From: Thermoguttaceae bacterium
GTDB taxonomy: Bacteria > Planctomycetota > Planctomycetia > Pirellulales > Thermoguttaceae
DNA length: 64,000 nucleotides
Direction of reading: 5' to 3'
Assembly: GCA_025060325.1 (NCBI GenBank)
Contig: JANXBW010000009.1
Coordinates: forward strand, 47,012 to 111,011
Program-made: the position numbers and the translations under genes
Notes under the pieces: generated by a model
What the model saw: only the letters and a program-made list of their open reading frames with translations
Told to the model about the DNA's origin: nothing
Databases searched by the model: none
Part shown: positions 28,440 through 38,311 of the stretch, piece after piece
Layout: each line of letters opens with the position of its first letter
Numbering within the stretch: position 1 is the first letter of the stretch

Positions 28440-29633
28440 ATGGACGTGGCGATTCCCAAGGGATTTCGTTTTGCCGGGGTGTATTGTGGATTAAAGAAAG
28501 ACCCCCGGAAACGGGACCTTGCGCTTATTGTCTCGGACCGGCCATGTGCTGCCGCTGGCGTTTACACGCAGAATCGAATCTTTGCCGCGCCGGTTGCCTG
28601 GGACCGCGCTCATACCCCTAGTCATTCCGTTCGTGCCGTCGTGATTAACTCCGGCAATGCCAATGCTTGTACGGGAAGACAAGGGCTAGAGGATGCGGCG
28701 GAGATGGCGCGGCTGACGGCGGCCGCCTGCGGTTTTGCTCCCGATGATGTGCTCGTTTTGTCAACAGGAATTATCGGCGAATTCCTCCCAATGGAGCGAA
28801 TCCGCGAAGGCATTCGGCTGGCGTCCGAGCGGCTTTCGGCGGATGTGGACGGGTTCCTAGCCGCCGCTGATGCGATGCTGACCACTGACCGGTTTCGCAA
28901 GGTCGCATCGGCGGAAGTAGTCGTTGGCGGTGTGCCCATCCGGCTAGCCGGTTTGGCCAAAGGCGCCGGCATGATTAGCCCTCAAATGGCCACCATGCTT
29001 GCCGTCGTTGTCACGGATGCGGGTTTGGGGGTTTCCCAGGCCGACCAGCTCCTTCGCCGTGCTGTGGACGAATCCTTCCACTGCATTAGTGTCGATGGTC
29101 ACATGAGCACCAACGACACAGTCCTCCTTTTGGCCAACGGTGCATCGGGCAAGGAGGTGGACCAGGCGGCAGACATGGAGCTTCTTTCGGAGAAGCTGGT
29201 CGACGTTTGCCAGCGGCTAGCTCGGGCGATTCCTGCCGACGGGGAGGGGGCCACTCATCTAATAACCATTGATGTCTGTGGATGCCGCACGCGGGAAGAT
29301 GCCATGCGGATTGCCCGCACAGTGGCCAATAGTCCTCTGGTGAAAACAGCGGTGGCAGGTGCTGACCCCAACTGGGGCCGCATTGTCTCAGCGGTCGGCT
29401 ATTCCGGTGTGCCTTTCGATCCGGAGAAGTTGATGCTTCATGTCAACGGTTATCTTTTGTATCAGCACGGCCGACCGGTGCCTTTCGATCCGGAGGCGGT
29501 TTCCCAGTCCATTCGCCAGTCGCCGGAGGTGTTTATCCGCATTTCCCTGGAAGAGGGGCCGGCAGCAGCCCGGTTTTGGACGTCGGATCTAACCGTGGAA
29601 TATGTCCACATTAACGCGGATTACCACACGTAA
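28440..29633 (+). CDS. argJ: Bifunctional ornithine acetyltransferase / N-acetylglutamate synthase
   Basis: A 397-residue ArgJ that recycles the acetyl group from N-acetylornithine to glutamate, with possible synthase activity. It is made as a precursor that cleaves itself before Thr185, visible in the cleavage site KGAGMISPQMATML. Other family motifs are PCAAAGVYTQNRIFAAP, VVINSGNANACTGRQG and DPNWGRIVSAVGYS. The C-terminus EYVHINADYHT is typical. It lies 30 bases after argC; the usual argB partner is not in the window. Confidence 0.97.
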   Translation: MDVAIPKGFRFAGVYCGLKKDPRKRDLALIVSDRPCAAAGVYTQNRIFAAPVAWDRAHTPSHSVRAVVINSGNANACTGRQGLEDAAEMARLTAAACGFAPDDVLVLSTGIIGEFLPMERIREGIRLASERLSADVDGFLAAADAMLTTDRFRKVASAEVVVGGVPIRLAGLAKGAGMISPQMATMLAVVVTDAGLGVSQADQLLRRAVDESFHCISVDGHMSTNDTVLLLANGASGKEVDQAADMELLSEKLVDVCQRLARAIPADGEGATHLITIDVCGCRTREDAMRIARTVANSPLVKTAVAGADPNWGRIVSAVGYSGVPFDPEKLMLHVNGYLLYQHGRPVPFDPEAVSQSIRQSPEVFIRISLEEGPAAARFWTSDLTVEYVHINADYHT

Positions 29634-29825
29634 ACGAGGGGGCCGGCAACAGTTGTCTTCTTGCGGGGTGAAGATGCCAGCGGTCTGGCAGCACTAGCCG
29701 GGCCAAGCGGACCGTCGCCCATGGTGATGATAAGGAGACTAAGACCCGTACCTAAGCGATGGCACAACCGGCCGGTACGGTTGCGGCGGAACGATAGGAG
29801 ACCTGTTCGGCAAGGAGCGAGGTGG

Positions 29826-30224
29826 ATGACAGCGGAAACGGTTGGGTCGCCAAGTGGGGGCGATTCTCAGCGGCATAGTGCGCCCGAGGCTAGGGAGCCG
29901 CGACCGGGACAATTTTCGGCGCAAAGGCTTGTGGGCCAAACAGAGGGTGAGCCGATTATCCCCTTCCATCGGGGCAAAGGTCGCGAAGAGCCCCCAAGCT
30001 ACGAGGAGTTTGATGACGATTTTGACGACGAATTTGATGACGATTTTGATATGGAGTTCGACGACGACGGGTTTGAGGAGCGATTTGAGGACGAGGAAGA
30101 GGAAGCCGAAGAAGCCGAGCAACCACAAGAGGATGTTGACACCGAAGAGGTGGAAGAAGACCTTGAAGATCTGCCCAGCGAGGACCTCCCTGCTGACGAG
30201 ATTTTGGACGAGGAACTGGAGTAG
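29826..30224 (+). CDS. Extremely acidic small protein
   Basis: A 132-residue protein with no recognised domain. The last 75 residues are almost entirely Asp/Glu with repeated F-D-D-D / F-D-D-E units and no Lys or Arg after about residue 80, giving a very low pI and probable disorder. ATG 29826 is preferred because AAGGAG (29812-29817) lies 8 bases upstream; the open frame extends to 29661, where the residues are Arg-rich and look less convincing. Acidic tails like this occur in nucleic-acid- or histone-binding and cation-binding proteins, but nothing here proves that. It lies between argJ and the phosphorylase gene, about 115 bases upstream of the latter, and may be co-transcribed. Confidence 0.6.
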   Translation: MTAETVGSPSGGDSQRHSAPEAREPRPGQFSAQRLVGQTEGEPIIPFHRGKGREEPPSYEEFDDDFDDEFDDDFDMEFDDDGFEERFEDEEEEAEEAEQPQEDVDTEEVEEDLEDLPSEDLPADEILDEELE

Positions 30225-30338
30225 TCGGGAGGTAATCTCCGCAGGAAGCAAGGTAGCAGCCCGGGTGAGCGTTGACGTAATCTGCTGGATCTTCTCTGTG
30301 GTGTCGTGTACGATTTTGACGGGGAGAAGGAGCGGACG

Positions 30339-31190
30339 ATGGAGCTTTGGGATCGGATCCAGGAAGCGGTAGCCTACGTGCGAAGCCGCTGGTCAACACG
30401 CCCTCATGCAGGCATTATTTTGGGGACTGGGCTAGGGGGGCTTGCCCAGCGGATCCAGTCGCCTGTTGTTATTCCTTACGACGAAATCCCCCATTTTGCC
30501 CGTACGACAGCCATAAGCCATGCCGGGCATTTGGTCTGCGGGACGGTGGCCGATGTTCCGGTGGTGGCCATGGAGGGGAGATTCCACATTTACGAAGGTT
30601 ACAGTTATCAACAGGTGACATTTCCCGTGCGGGTGATGCGGGCACTGGGGGCGGAGCTTCTCATCGTATCCAATGCCGCCGGAGGATTGAATCCTCACTT
30701 TTCTCGCGGGGACATTGTGGTGATTGAGGACCACATCAATCTGATGAACGGCAATCCGCTCATTGGGCCGAACGACGATCGGCTTGGGCCACGCTTCCCC
30801 GATATGTGTCAGCCCTATGACCGTCGACTGATTGATCGCGCTTTGGAAATTGCCCGTAAGGAGAATATTATCGCTCACAAGGGTGTTTACATAGCTGTCA
30901 CCGGACCTAATTTGGAAACGCGGGCCGAATATCGCTTTATGCGGCTGATTGGGGCGGATGTCGTCGGAATGTCCACAGTGCCGGAGGTGATTGTTGCCGT
31001 CCACGGGGGAATGCGTGTGCTGGGGCTTTCCGTGGTAACCGATATGTGTTTGCCCGATGCTTTGCAACCAATTAATCTGCAGGAGATCCTGGCCACAGCG
31101 GCCGAGGCTGAGCCGAAGCTGGTGAAGATCGTTCTTGGCATTTTGGCCGATGAGGCCGCCCGGCTCCGCGTTGCTGCCGAGGGGATGTAA
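30339..31190 (+). CDS. Purine nucleoside phosphorylase (trimeric class)
   Basis: A 283-residue PNP-I family enzyme that splits inosine or guanosine with phosphate for purine salvage. Motifs are GIILGTGLGGLA (phosphate loop), SHAGHLVCG, EGRFHIYEGY, VSNAAGGLN, GPNLETRAEYR and DVVGMSTVPEVIVA, all typical of trimeric PNPs such as PunA/DeoD-type family 2. ATG 30339 has AAGGAG 6 bases upstream; the frame's 30306 start has none. It may be expressed with the acidic protein gene upstream. Methylthioadenosine phosphorylase is a related alternative, but the S-N-A-A-G-G and T-D motifs fit PNP. Confidence 0.93.
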   Translation: MELWDRIQEAVAYVRSRWSTRPHAGIILGTGLGGLAQRIQSPVVIPYDEIPHFARTTAISHAGHLVCGTVADVPVVAMEGRFHIYEGYSYQQVTFPVRVMRALGAELLIVSNAAGGLNPHFSRGDIVVIEDHINLMNGNPLIGPNDDRLGPRFPDMCQPYDRRLIDRALEIARKENIIAHKGVYIAVTGPNLETRAEYRFMRLIGADVVGMSTVPEVIVAVHGGMRVLGLSVVTDMCLPDALQPINLQEILATAAEAEPKLVKIVLGILADEAARLRVAAEGM

Positions 31191-31385
31191 ATGCAAAAAG
31201 CGCTCGGGGTTTATTGTCAAGCAAAATGGTGGGCTTATGGCCGCTTGTCTGGTGGTGAAACGATCACCACGGTACAGCCTTTTCACTGCAGCACGAGCGG
31301 CCGCCGGCTAGGTACGGTTCAGGGCAAGTCCGGTTTGGCCCGGCATAAGTAAATTTTGTAGAAGAGCTTAGCTGTGTGTGGACGA

Positions 31386-33920
31386 ATGGATCTCGCTTTA
31401 TTGCGAGCAAATCTTCGCAGGGTGGAGCTCCATTGTTGCCGAGTGATTCTCTTGCTGGCGTTGGTCTTGATGCCGGGGATTTCTTGGAGCCATGTTGACG
31501 AAGTGGCAGCCAGCCCGGCAAAGCAACTAGCTGATCTCCAAGAGCAAGAGCCGATTCTTCCTGATGCAGTGTGGCTGTGCACGAAAGAGGACGGTTACCG
31601 GGGCATTTGGTACTGCAACGAAAAACAAGACAACGACTATGTTTTTAAGTATGCAGGCGGATTAGGAACGTACTCTGCTCATCACTATCCCTTTGCCATT
31701 TATGTCCCGGCAGTCAACAAGACCTTCTTTTGCTATGGTGGGGCAGCCAAGGAGAAAAACGAGCTTGTGCACATGGTCTCCTATTTTGACCACCGGACCC
31801 GTCAGGTGCCTCGGCCGACAGCTCTTCTTAACAAAAAGACCGACGATGCCCACGACAATCCGGTGCTTGCTGTCGACGGCCAGGGACACATTTGGGTCTT
31901 TTCAAGTGCTCATGGCCGAGCTCGCCGGGCCTATGTTTCGGTAAGCAAGCGTCCGTACGACATCGATGATTTTGAATTGGTGGAAATGACCAACTTTTCG
32001 TATCCGCAAGTTTACTGGCTGGAGAACCGCGGATTGGCCTTTTTTCATACACGATATCTCCGTGGACACCGCTGTTTGTTTTTCACAAGTAGCGAGGATG
32101 GCCGCTCGTGGGGCGATCTGACGATGCTCGCTTATATCCGCCAAGGGCACTATCAGGTAACGGCGGTGGGCAGGCAGAAGATTGCTACCGCGTTTAATTA
32201 CCATCCCCACCCCGGCGGCCTTAATTACCGAACTAACTTGTATTACATGGAAAGCGAAGATTTTGGCCGGACGTGGCGATCGGTCGACGGGAGACCCCTT
32301 TGTTTGCCACTGACGGAAATCGTAAACGACGCCTTGGTGCACGATTACGAGTCAGAGGGGCTTCGGGTTTATCTGGTTGACATGGTTTTCGATCGGGAGG
32401 ACCGTCCCATTATCGTATACATCCTGAGCCGGGGCTGGCAGGCCGGTCCTGAGAGTGGTCCACGGATCTGGCACAGTGCACGGTGGGACGGCAGCCGCTG
32501 GGTTATTCGGCCGGCTATGAGCTCAGATAACAACTATGACAACGGTTCGCTATATATCGAGGAGGACGGAAGTTGGATCCTAATTGCTCCCACCGAGCCG
32601 GGGCCGCAGCCCTTTAACACCGGGGGCGAAGTTGTGATGTGGCGGAGCACCAATCAAGGGGTAAGCTGGGAAAAAGTTTGTCAGCTCACCAGAGAAAGCG
32701 TGTACAACCACGGGTATTGTCGCCGGCCGCTTGGTGTCCATCCGCAATTTTATTCCTTTTGGGCAGATGGTCATGGTCGGCAGTTGTCCGAGTCGCGCCT
32801 TTATTTCTGCGATCGGGATGGCAACGTCTATCGGCTGCCGCCGCAGATGGAGGCCGATTTTGCAGCCCCAGAACTTATTCATCGGGCAGCCCCCTGTTTT
32901 GCTTGCGGGGAGAAGGCCAGCTCCGAGCTGGGTAAGCTTCCCGAGACAGATCGCACGAGGTATGGAGTTTTGCCACTGGGCGGTAAGCCAGTGCCTTCGC
33001 ACCAGGAAGTCAGGGAAGGAGGGGAGTTTTTGCCCGTGCTGACCCGCGTTGACAAAGCTGGCGAGCCAGGACCGTTGTCGGCGCAGTCAGTAGGGCCGGA
33101 AGGGCTTTCCGTGCTGAGGGGCGGAACAAGCGCTGACGATTCGCTGCCGGTCGAATACTTGGCCAAGGTGGAGCTTGTGCCGGATATTTGTCAGACCGAC
33201 CCACTTTTTGCTGATCTTCCGGATGGTGGACGAAATCTTTGTGGGCCAGCTGCTTTTGTCAACATATTGCTTGCTCTTTCCCGGAACGGAGGCGGTCAGG
33301 GTGATGGCTCGGGTGCTCAAGAGATGGCTCAGGCTCGCGAGCTTTTAAAGCTCCTTGTGGACCGGTATCTGGTAATGAGCCCGCAGGGTATTGCTCCTTT
33401 GCCGGCCATGGAGGGATTTGAGCGATTCCTGGCCGATCATGGGTATCAAAGCCGGATGGAATGGCGGGGTTGGCGGCGGGGCGGCCGGTTTGCCACAGCC
33501 CGCGAGATTGACCCCGACTGGCTATGCCGAAGTATCGTAGATCGTTCCTGGGCGATTATGAACGTCGGTTGGTACCGCGTGGATGAAGCTTCCAAACAAT
33601 ATCAACGCTTTGGAGGACATTGGGTAACGCTGGTTGGTTATCGAAAGCAGGCAAGCGAAGTCCTCCTTTTTGTACACGATCCAGGCCGGCGAAGTGGGCC
33701 AGGCAAAGTGACCCACCAGGTGCACCTGCGGCTCATCGAGGATGGTTACCTGGCGCCATGGGGCGGCTACGGGCAGCAGTCGGCTCGGGGTATCTATCGG
33801 CTTGAGGGAATCGTCCTTCATCCACAGGCGCACTGTGCGCTGCTTGATGGAGTAATTCGCATCGAGATCATCAAGCCGGGACTTGCGCTTGCCGTACCCT
33901 CGCAGTCAAAAGGTCCTTGA
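31386..33920 (+). CDS. Secreted BNR_4 beta-propeller fused to C39-like cysteine peptidase domain
   Basis: An 844-residue exported protein. A hydrophobic segment (VILLLALVLMPGISWS) follows a basic start; no clear ribosome binding site is seen, so the start (ATG 31386 or GTG 31422) is tentative. Residues about 60-500 resemble the BNR_4 sialidase-like propeller, with Asp-box-like motifs SSEDGRSWGDL, SEDFGRTWRS and STNQGVSWEK. After a linker, residues about 600-780 look like a papain-type C39-like domain: C619 in NLCGPAAFVN, H745 in GGHWVTLVG and D765 in FVHDPG form a possible triad. This combination of glycan-binding or cleaving propeller and peptidase fold is unusual. Single gene; the substrate is unknown. 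Confidence 0.78.
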   Translation: MDLALLRANLRRVELHCCRVILLLALVLMPGISWSHVDEVAASPAKQLADLQEQEPILPDAVWLCTKEDGYRGIWYCNEKQDNDYVFKYAGGLGTYSAHHYPFAIYVPAVNKTFFCYGGAAKEKNELVHMVSYFDHRTRQVPRPTALLNKKTDDAHDNPVLAVDGQGHIWVFSSAHGRARRAYVSVSKRPYDIDDFELVEMTNFSYPQVYWLENRGLAFFHTRYLRGHRCLFFTSSEDGRSWGDLTMLAYIRQGHYQVTAVGRQKIATAFNYHPHPGGLNYRTNLYYMESEDFGRTWRSVDGRPLCLPLTEIVNDALVHDYESEGLRVYLVDMVFDREDRPIIVYILSRGWQAGPESGPRIWHSARWDGSRWVIRPAMSSDNNYDNGSLYIEEDGSWILIAPTEPGPQPFNTGGEVVMWRSTNQGVSWEKVCQLTRESVYNHGYCRRPLGVHPQFYSFWADGHGRQLSESRLYFCDRDGNVYRLPPQMEADFAAPELIHRAAPCFACGEKASSELGKLPETDRTRYGVLPLGGKPVPSHQEVREGGEFLPVLTRVDKAGEPGPLSAQSVGPEGLSVLRGGTSADDSLPVEYLAKVELVPDICQTDPLFADLPDGGRNLCGPAAFVNILLALSRNGGGQGDGSGAQEMAQARELLKLLVDRYLVMSPQGIAPLPAMEGFERFLADHGYQSRMEWRGWRRGGRFATAREIDPDWLCRSIVDRSWAIMNVGWYRVDEASKQYQRFGGHWVTLVGYRKQASEVLLFVHDPGRRSGPGKVTHQVHLRLIEDGYLAPWGGYGQQSARGIYRLEGIVLHPQAHCALLDGVIRIEIIKPGLALAVPSQSKGP

Positions 33921-34062
33921 CGGGGCCTGCAATGCCCGGGGCCAAAGCTGGGCGCAAACCCAAGCAAGCACTTAAAAACACATCCGTTATCGGAGGTGCC
34001 CGATCTCCGTAAACGATCGTATCGCACCGAATGCTTGCGATAAGCCGAGAACGAGGTGTTTC

Positions 34063-34695
34063 ATGGCGGAAAAACCTCTTGTTGTCATTGGAACAACCAA
34101 TCGGGGCAAAGCCCGGGAGATTGGGGCAGCTCTTGAAGCGGCGGGTATCCGTTGGGCATCACTTGCGGAATTTCCCCATGCCCCTCAGGTCAACGAGGAT
34201 GGGAGCACATTTGCGGAAAATGCTCGAAAGAAGGCCTCACAGCTTGCTGCCGCCTTAGGTCAGTGGGTGTTAGCTGAGGACAGTGGACTTGAGGTTGACA
34301 GCTTGGGCGGCAAGCCGGGAATTCACTCGGCGTATTATGCCGGCCCAGGTGCTTCCGACGAAGCCAATTACCGTTTGCTTCTTGCCCAATTGGGTGATTT
34401 ACCCTTGGAGAAACGCTCCGCTCGTTTTGTTTGCCACATGGTGCTAGCGGATCCTTCCGGGGAAATTCGCGCGGAGGTGTGCGAGGTTTGTCGGGGGCGA
34501 ATTACGACCGAGCCCCGGGGGGAAAGTGGCTTCGGGTATGATCCGGTGTTTGAAATTCCGGAGTACCATCGCACTTTTGCCGAGCTTGGTCCGGTGGTCA
34601 AAAACGTAATTAGCCATCGCGGTCGGGCGGTGCGTCGGATTTTGCCACAACTTCTGGAACTAGTTGGCCAAGGCTCTTCATCTGTTGACGAGTAA
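34063..34695 (+). CDS. rdgB: Non-canonical purine NTP pyrophosphatase
   Basis: A 210-residue Ham1/RdgB family enzyme that removes ITP and XTP from the nucleotide pool. The N-terminal TTNRGK (11-16) and AEDSGLEVDSLGGKPG (71-86, with D73 metal-binding) are diagnostic. Others are FGYDPVFEIPE and SHRGRAVR. ATG 34063 has a purine-rich upstream. The adjacent minus-strand gene ends 11 bases away, so the two are tightly convergent. Confidence 0.95.
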   Translation: MAEKPLVVIGTTNRGKAREIGAALEAAGIRWASLAEFPHAPQVNEDGSTFAENARKKASQLAAALGQWVLAEDSGLEVDSLGGKPGIHSAYYAGPGASDEANYRLLLAQLGDLPLEKRSARFVCHMVLADPSGEIRAEVCEVCRGRITTEPRGESGFGYDPVFEIPEYHRTFAELGPVVKNVISHRGRAVRRILPQLLELVGQGSSSVDE

Positions 34696-34706
34696 TCGTG
34701 CTTCTT

Positions 34707-35966
34707 TCAAGGAAGGAAAATAATAAGCACAAGGCCGATCCCCAAGGCCGGCGCTAAAAGGACTGTCACCAACCGGAGCAATTGATTCCCGCCCAAGGTA
34801 CCAGCCAAAACAACTTTAAATAAAAGGTTTGCAAGCGCCCCTGTCATGATGAGCCGCCACCCGTGGATGCCGATCCACGACTGCGATCCCTCGCTCAAAA
34901 ACATGCGCGCTGTTGACAATGTGATGGCATCCATATCGGTTAGGCCGGAAATGACAGCCACGGTGTAGAGGTATTCCGGGGCGATATACCTTTTGGCCAC
35001 TGCAAGGGCAAAAAGGACAAGTAAATAGGTCGCGCCGAAAAATAAGGCCGAGGATAGTTCGGAAGGGTTCCGCGGTTGAACGACAGCGGCATTTGTCCTC
35101 TGAGCGCGAAGATAAAGGACAATCGGCGGAGCAGCGGTGCTGATCAGAAGGACAGCACAGGGGAGAAGAAGCTTAGTCAACATTTCCGGGGCGACGGCGG
35201 CCACTTCCGCCAAAATACGAATAAACACCACTGCGGAAGCTATTCCTACCGCGACGGCTGCTCCGCGAGGTTCCAAGACTCCACTTCGTGCCTGCCGAGC
35301 ATAGGCGACGGTGGCGGCAGTGCTTGAAATAGCACCGCCGAGGATAGCTCCCAGCAAGATGCCTGCCCCTTCGCCCACAAATTTGTACAGGATGTATCCC
35401 AGGAGGCTTATTCCCACGATTAGCACTACCATGAGCCAGGCCTCCCGGGGATTGAGCACACCAAAAGGATCAAATGCCTGATTGGGGACCACTGGCAGAA
35501 TCACGCAAGTGATCAGGGCAAACTGCATGATAGCCCGCAAATCCTGGTCCCCCAGCTTGTGGGCAAAGGTGTGAAGTTCGGGCTTAAATTGAAGGAGTAC
35601 CGCCACTCCGCCTCCGATGGCCACGGGGATGGCAGGCGCTTGCGGCAAGATGACAAGCAGTGCTCCCACCCCGTACATCACCATCGCGGCAATGTCGGTA
35701 GTAATGCCCGGGTCTGGTTCTCTATCCCGGCTTAAGAGAATGGGAGGCAATAACAACGCGGCCGCCAGACCAACTAGTCCGGCCGCCACCACCCAGCCCC
35801 CGTACACCTGCCCCAACAGGGCGCAGACAGTCCCCAGGACGGTGATCAAGGTAAACGTCCGCATTCCCGGGCGGTTGGCCTCGCTGTGTTCCCGCTGCAA
35901 ACCGACAAGAAGTCCCAAAACGACGGCCAACCCGAGGTGACGAAAGATGATGATGGGTTCAGGCAT
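34707..35966 (-). CDS. MgtC/SapB + DUF4010 membrane protein
   Basis: A 419-residue integral membrane protein. The first part (HLGLAVVLGLLVGLQREH then GMRTFTLITVLGT) is the MgtC/SapB signature; the rest resembles DUF4010, with many hydrophobic segments (about 12 in all). The functional analogy is to MgtC, linked to Mg2+-limited growth, but the DUF4010 branch has no fixed function. ATG 35966 is preferred to the frame's start at 36032, because the residues before it look non-coding. The gene is isolated and convergent with rdgB. Confidence 0.85.
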   Translation of the reverse strand: MPEPIIIFRHLGLAVVLGLLVGLQREHSEANRPGMRTFTLITVLGTVCALLGQVYGGWVVAAGLVGLAAALLLPPILLSRDREPDPGITTDIAAMVMYGVGALLVILPQAPAIPVAIGGGVAVLLQFKPELHTFAHKLGDQDLRAIMQFALITCVILPVVPNQAFDPFGVLNPREAWLMVVLIVGISLLGYILYKFVGEGAGILLGAILGGAISSTAATVAYARQARSGVLEPRGAAVAVGIASAVVFIRILAEVAAVAPEMLTKLLLPCAVLLISTAAPPIVLYLRAQRTNAAVVQPRNPSELSSALFFGATYLLVLFALAVAKRYIAPEYLYTVAVISGLTDMDAITLSTARMFLSEGSQSWIGIHGWRLIMTGALANLLFKVVLAGTLGGNQLLRLVTVLLAPALGIGLVLIIFLP

Positions 35967-36664
35967 AACTCTTAGGTAATTCGGTGCCGATGCGAGATAA
36001 GGCTTCTGGTGGAGTAAATGAAAGCTCCTCAAGTGAGGGACTTGTCACGTGACCGGGCCAGGATGCATCTACCCGTTGGAAAAGGTGCTTAAGGCACTTT
36101 AAAAACAGACCTTTCGCGTACCTCCCGCCTTGCTTTGTTTGCTTGCTGCCGTGGACCGCCACAGCCCGTCCTACCGCTGTCCGCCGCAGTGCCTAATTAC
36201 TTCCGTTTGACGGGGGCTCCGCTAATCGCGGGACAACCGCCGGTTTGCATGTCATTCCGGTCGAGGTGTGGCTGCTAGACCTCTCTAGCTAACGCGCAAG
36301 AGAACACCCACCCGCGAAATCAGCCGCCGACTGTTCGGTTCGCTCAATCCGGGCAATCCGTATCAGCGAGCACCGAAAGTGACGGGTGCGAACAACCCCA
36401 CCATTATTCGCTGCCCCACAAAGTGCGGGTGACTCCTTCTATCTATTGGCCGTTGCTGCCAGCCAGCTTAGCGAAACTGCCCGAGTTGTTTACACCCTCC
36501 CCCTCGCCGGAAGGGCTTGTAACCACTTACCCCGGTATTACCGCCTTAGGCTAAGCTGAGGAATCTAAGTTTTATTGGCAGTAAACTAATCATCGCCTTG
36601 AACTTGCCTGTATATCCCCCGCTGCCTGGCACGTGCGTGCTTAAAGCCCTCTCCCGGGCCGAAG
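35967..36664. other. Gene-free spacer
   Basis: About 0.7 kb between panD and the MgtC-type gene, both on the minus strand. No credible gene and no clear terminator are seen. Confidence 0.4.
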
Positions 36665-37015
36665 TTACGGCACAATCCGGTTTTTCTCATCCACCCGCAC
36701 CACTACGGGCTGACATTGGGCCGCCTGATCCTCCGGAACTACGCAATATGAAAGCACAATCAGCCTGTCTCCTACCGCGCCTAACCGGGCGGCTGGCCCA
36801 TTAAGAACAATCGTGCCCGAATCCGGCGGTCCTTCGATCACATAGGTGATAAATCGGTCGCCTGTGTTCAGGTTGAGCACGTGTACCTGCTCCCCCGGTA
36901 GGAGCCGGGCGGCTTCCATCAACCGCCGGTCAATTGTGATGCTTCCTTCATACTCTAGCTCCGTGCCTGTGACCCGAGCGTGGTGAATCTTAGACTTCAG
37001 CATGAACCGCCACAC
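36665..37015 (-). CDS. panD: Aspartate 1-decarboxylase precursor
   Basis: A 116-residue proenzyme that makes beta-alanine for pantothenate and CoA. It cleaves itself at Gly24-Ser25 (YEGSITID), leaving a pyruvoyl cofactor. LKSKIHHARVTG and ERLLPGEQ-like segments are standard. GTG 37015 is chosen: it has GAGGAG upstream and gives exactly Gly24-Ser25 as in the E. coli enzyme; the internal ATG would shift it. Isolated gene. Confidence 0.96.
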   Translation of the reverse strand: MWRFMLKSKIHHARVTGTELEYEGSITIDRRLMEAARLLPGEQVHVLNLNTGDRFITYVIEGPPDSGTIVLNGPAARLGAVGDRLIVLSYCVVPEDQAAQCQPVVVRVDEKNRIVP

Positions 37016-38311
37016 GTTCTTTCTATCTCCTCATCTGCTTGTGTCGATTTCCCCGAAGTGCTCATCCCTTTTGGTTTGTTCTCGCACGGTACCGCAGCCG
37101 GCGGCCGCTTGCGCCCCTGGCCTGCCTTGGTGAGGCAGCGGGCTGTTCCAGCTGGCATTTGCCCTTAAAAGGGACGAAGGTATTGTCCGCCGCGCGGGCG
37201 TTCCCGCCTTCGGGGCGGATCATGTGCTGCTAGCAACAATTTTTCGCTAGGCACCCAGTCTTTTGGCAGCGACCTCACTCGGAGAGATCGCCGATCAGCT
37301 TGGCCCAGTCGGCCGCGCGGCCACCCCGCTTGGCCCCGTCTTACTTTTTGTTGGCCCCCTCGGCTCCTTTAGGCTCCAGGAGAAGGGCCGCGGTGAGGGC
37401 TACCAAAAGCGGCGAATTGGAGCTGAGGCGATTGGGTTTTTACTCCCGGGCCAAAGGATTGGCCTCTCCCAAGTGGCAGCTTCGAAAGGTTTTTGGGAAA
37501 TGTGACTTTCGGCTATTACGCAAAGTCGCGCTTGAGTGCTCATCGGTTGAACTGGGCCGGAAAACCGCAAGGAGCAGGATTCTCGTCGGGCCTGCCTCCG
37601 TGCACGTCAAGAGTTCCTTTCCTGCGCAAGAAAAAAGCCGTTTGTCAATCTTTTGGCATGAGGGCCGTAAATTGCTTAAGGTAGCGATTGGTGGTCGGTC
37701 GTTTGAAGGCTAGGGCAAAAATCCCTTCGGTGTAGCATATTATGCCGCCGGTGTTTCCCTCAGGTGGGGGAATTGAAGACCGGTTCGTCTGTAACTAAAT
37801 TGGGCAGATATGGAAAGTTGCGTTTGGCTAGGGGCAGTTTTTTGGACCAGTCAGGCGACAAAAGGACACTTCTTATATTGGCAGGGCTATTAGTAACGCG
37901 TCGCCGCGGCTGAGCGAGTAAAGAAGCGATGAGTGCGGGTAAGGGGCATCAATTGAAGCGGGTGTATTTTAGCCGGCGCGTTTTTGTCAGTGGGTCCGGC
38001 ACGGGGCTGGCGGTATCTTTTCAAAACGTATTTGGCCGCGCTGATTCGTTGATGAGGACTGTGAATCAAGTTTCCTGTGTGTCCGCGCCGGCCGCGATGG
38101 GGTATTTCACTGGGCCCGCTGCTCTCATCTATCACTGGCCAGTTGTTGGCGAAGTTTTTCGCTCGGTCGGGCGATTCCAGATTTTACCAATTCTCAGTAC
38201 GACAAGGAATCTCCCAATATCGCCAGGTTCGGAGATGGACGCGGTTCTCCCCGTTTGCGCTATGCCCTCGGGAATCGGGTGGTAAGCGAGCCCATAAGGA
38301 GAAAAGTTCCG
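37016..38311. other. Long gene-free region upstream of the 20 kb cluster
   Basis: About 1.3 kb. Frames such as 37300-37713 and 37929-38285 lack ribosome binding sites and protein-like composition. It must contain the promoter of the 38.3-58.2 kb cluster, which I could not place. A GC-rich stem region lies near 37178-37220. Confidence 0.45.

Noticed and set aside
29739-30251. Minus-strand frame of 170 codons
   Set aside because: Antisense to the acidic protein; its Leu/Phe/Val-rich text is the complement of Asp/Glu codons.
30432-31286. Minus-strand frame of 284 codons
   Set aside because: Antisense to purine nucleoside phosphorylase.
37300-37713. Plus-strand frame of 137 codons upstream of the cluster
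   Set aside because: No ribosome binding site; composition looks like chance.
37929-38285. Plus-strand frame of 118 codons
   Set aside because: No ribosome binding site, and it runs up to the start of the pseudokinase gene in another frame; no domain seen.
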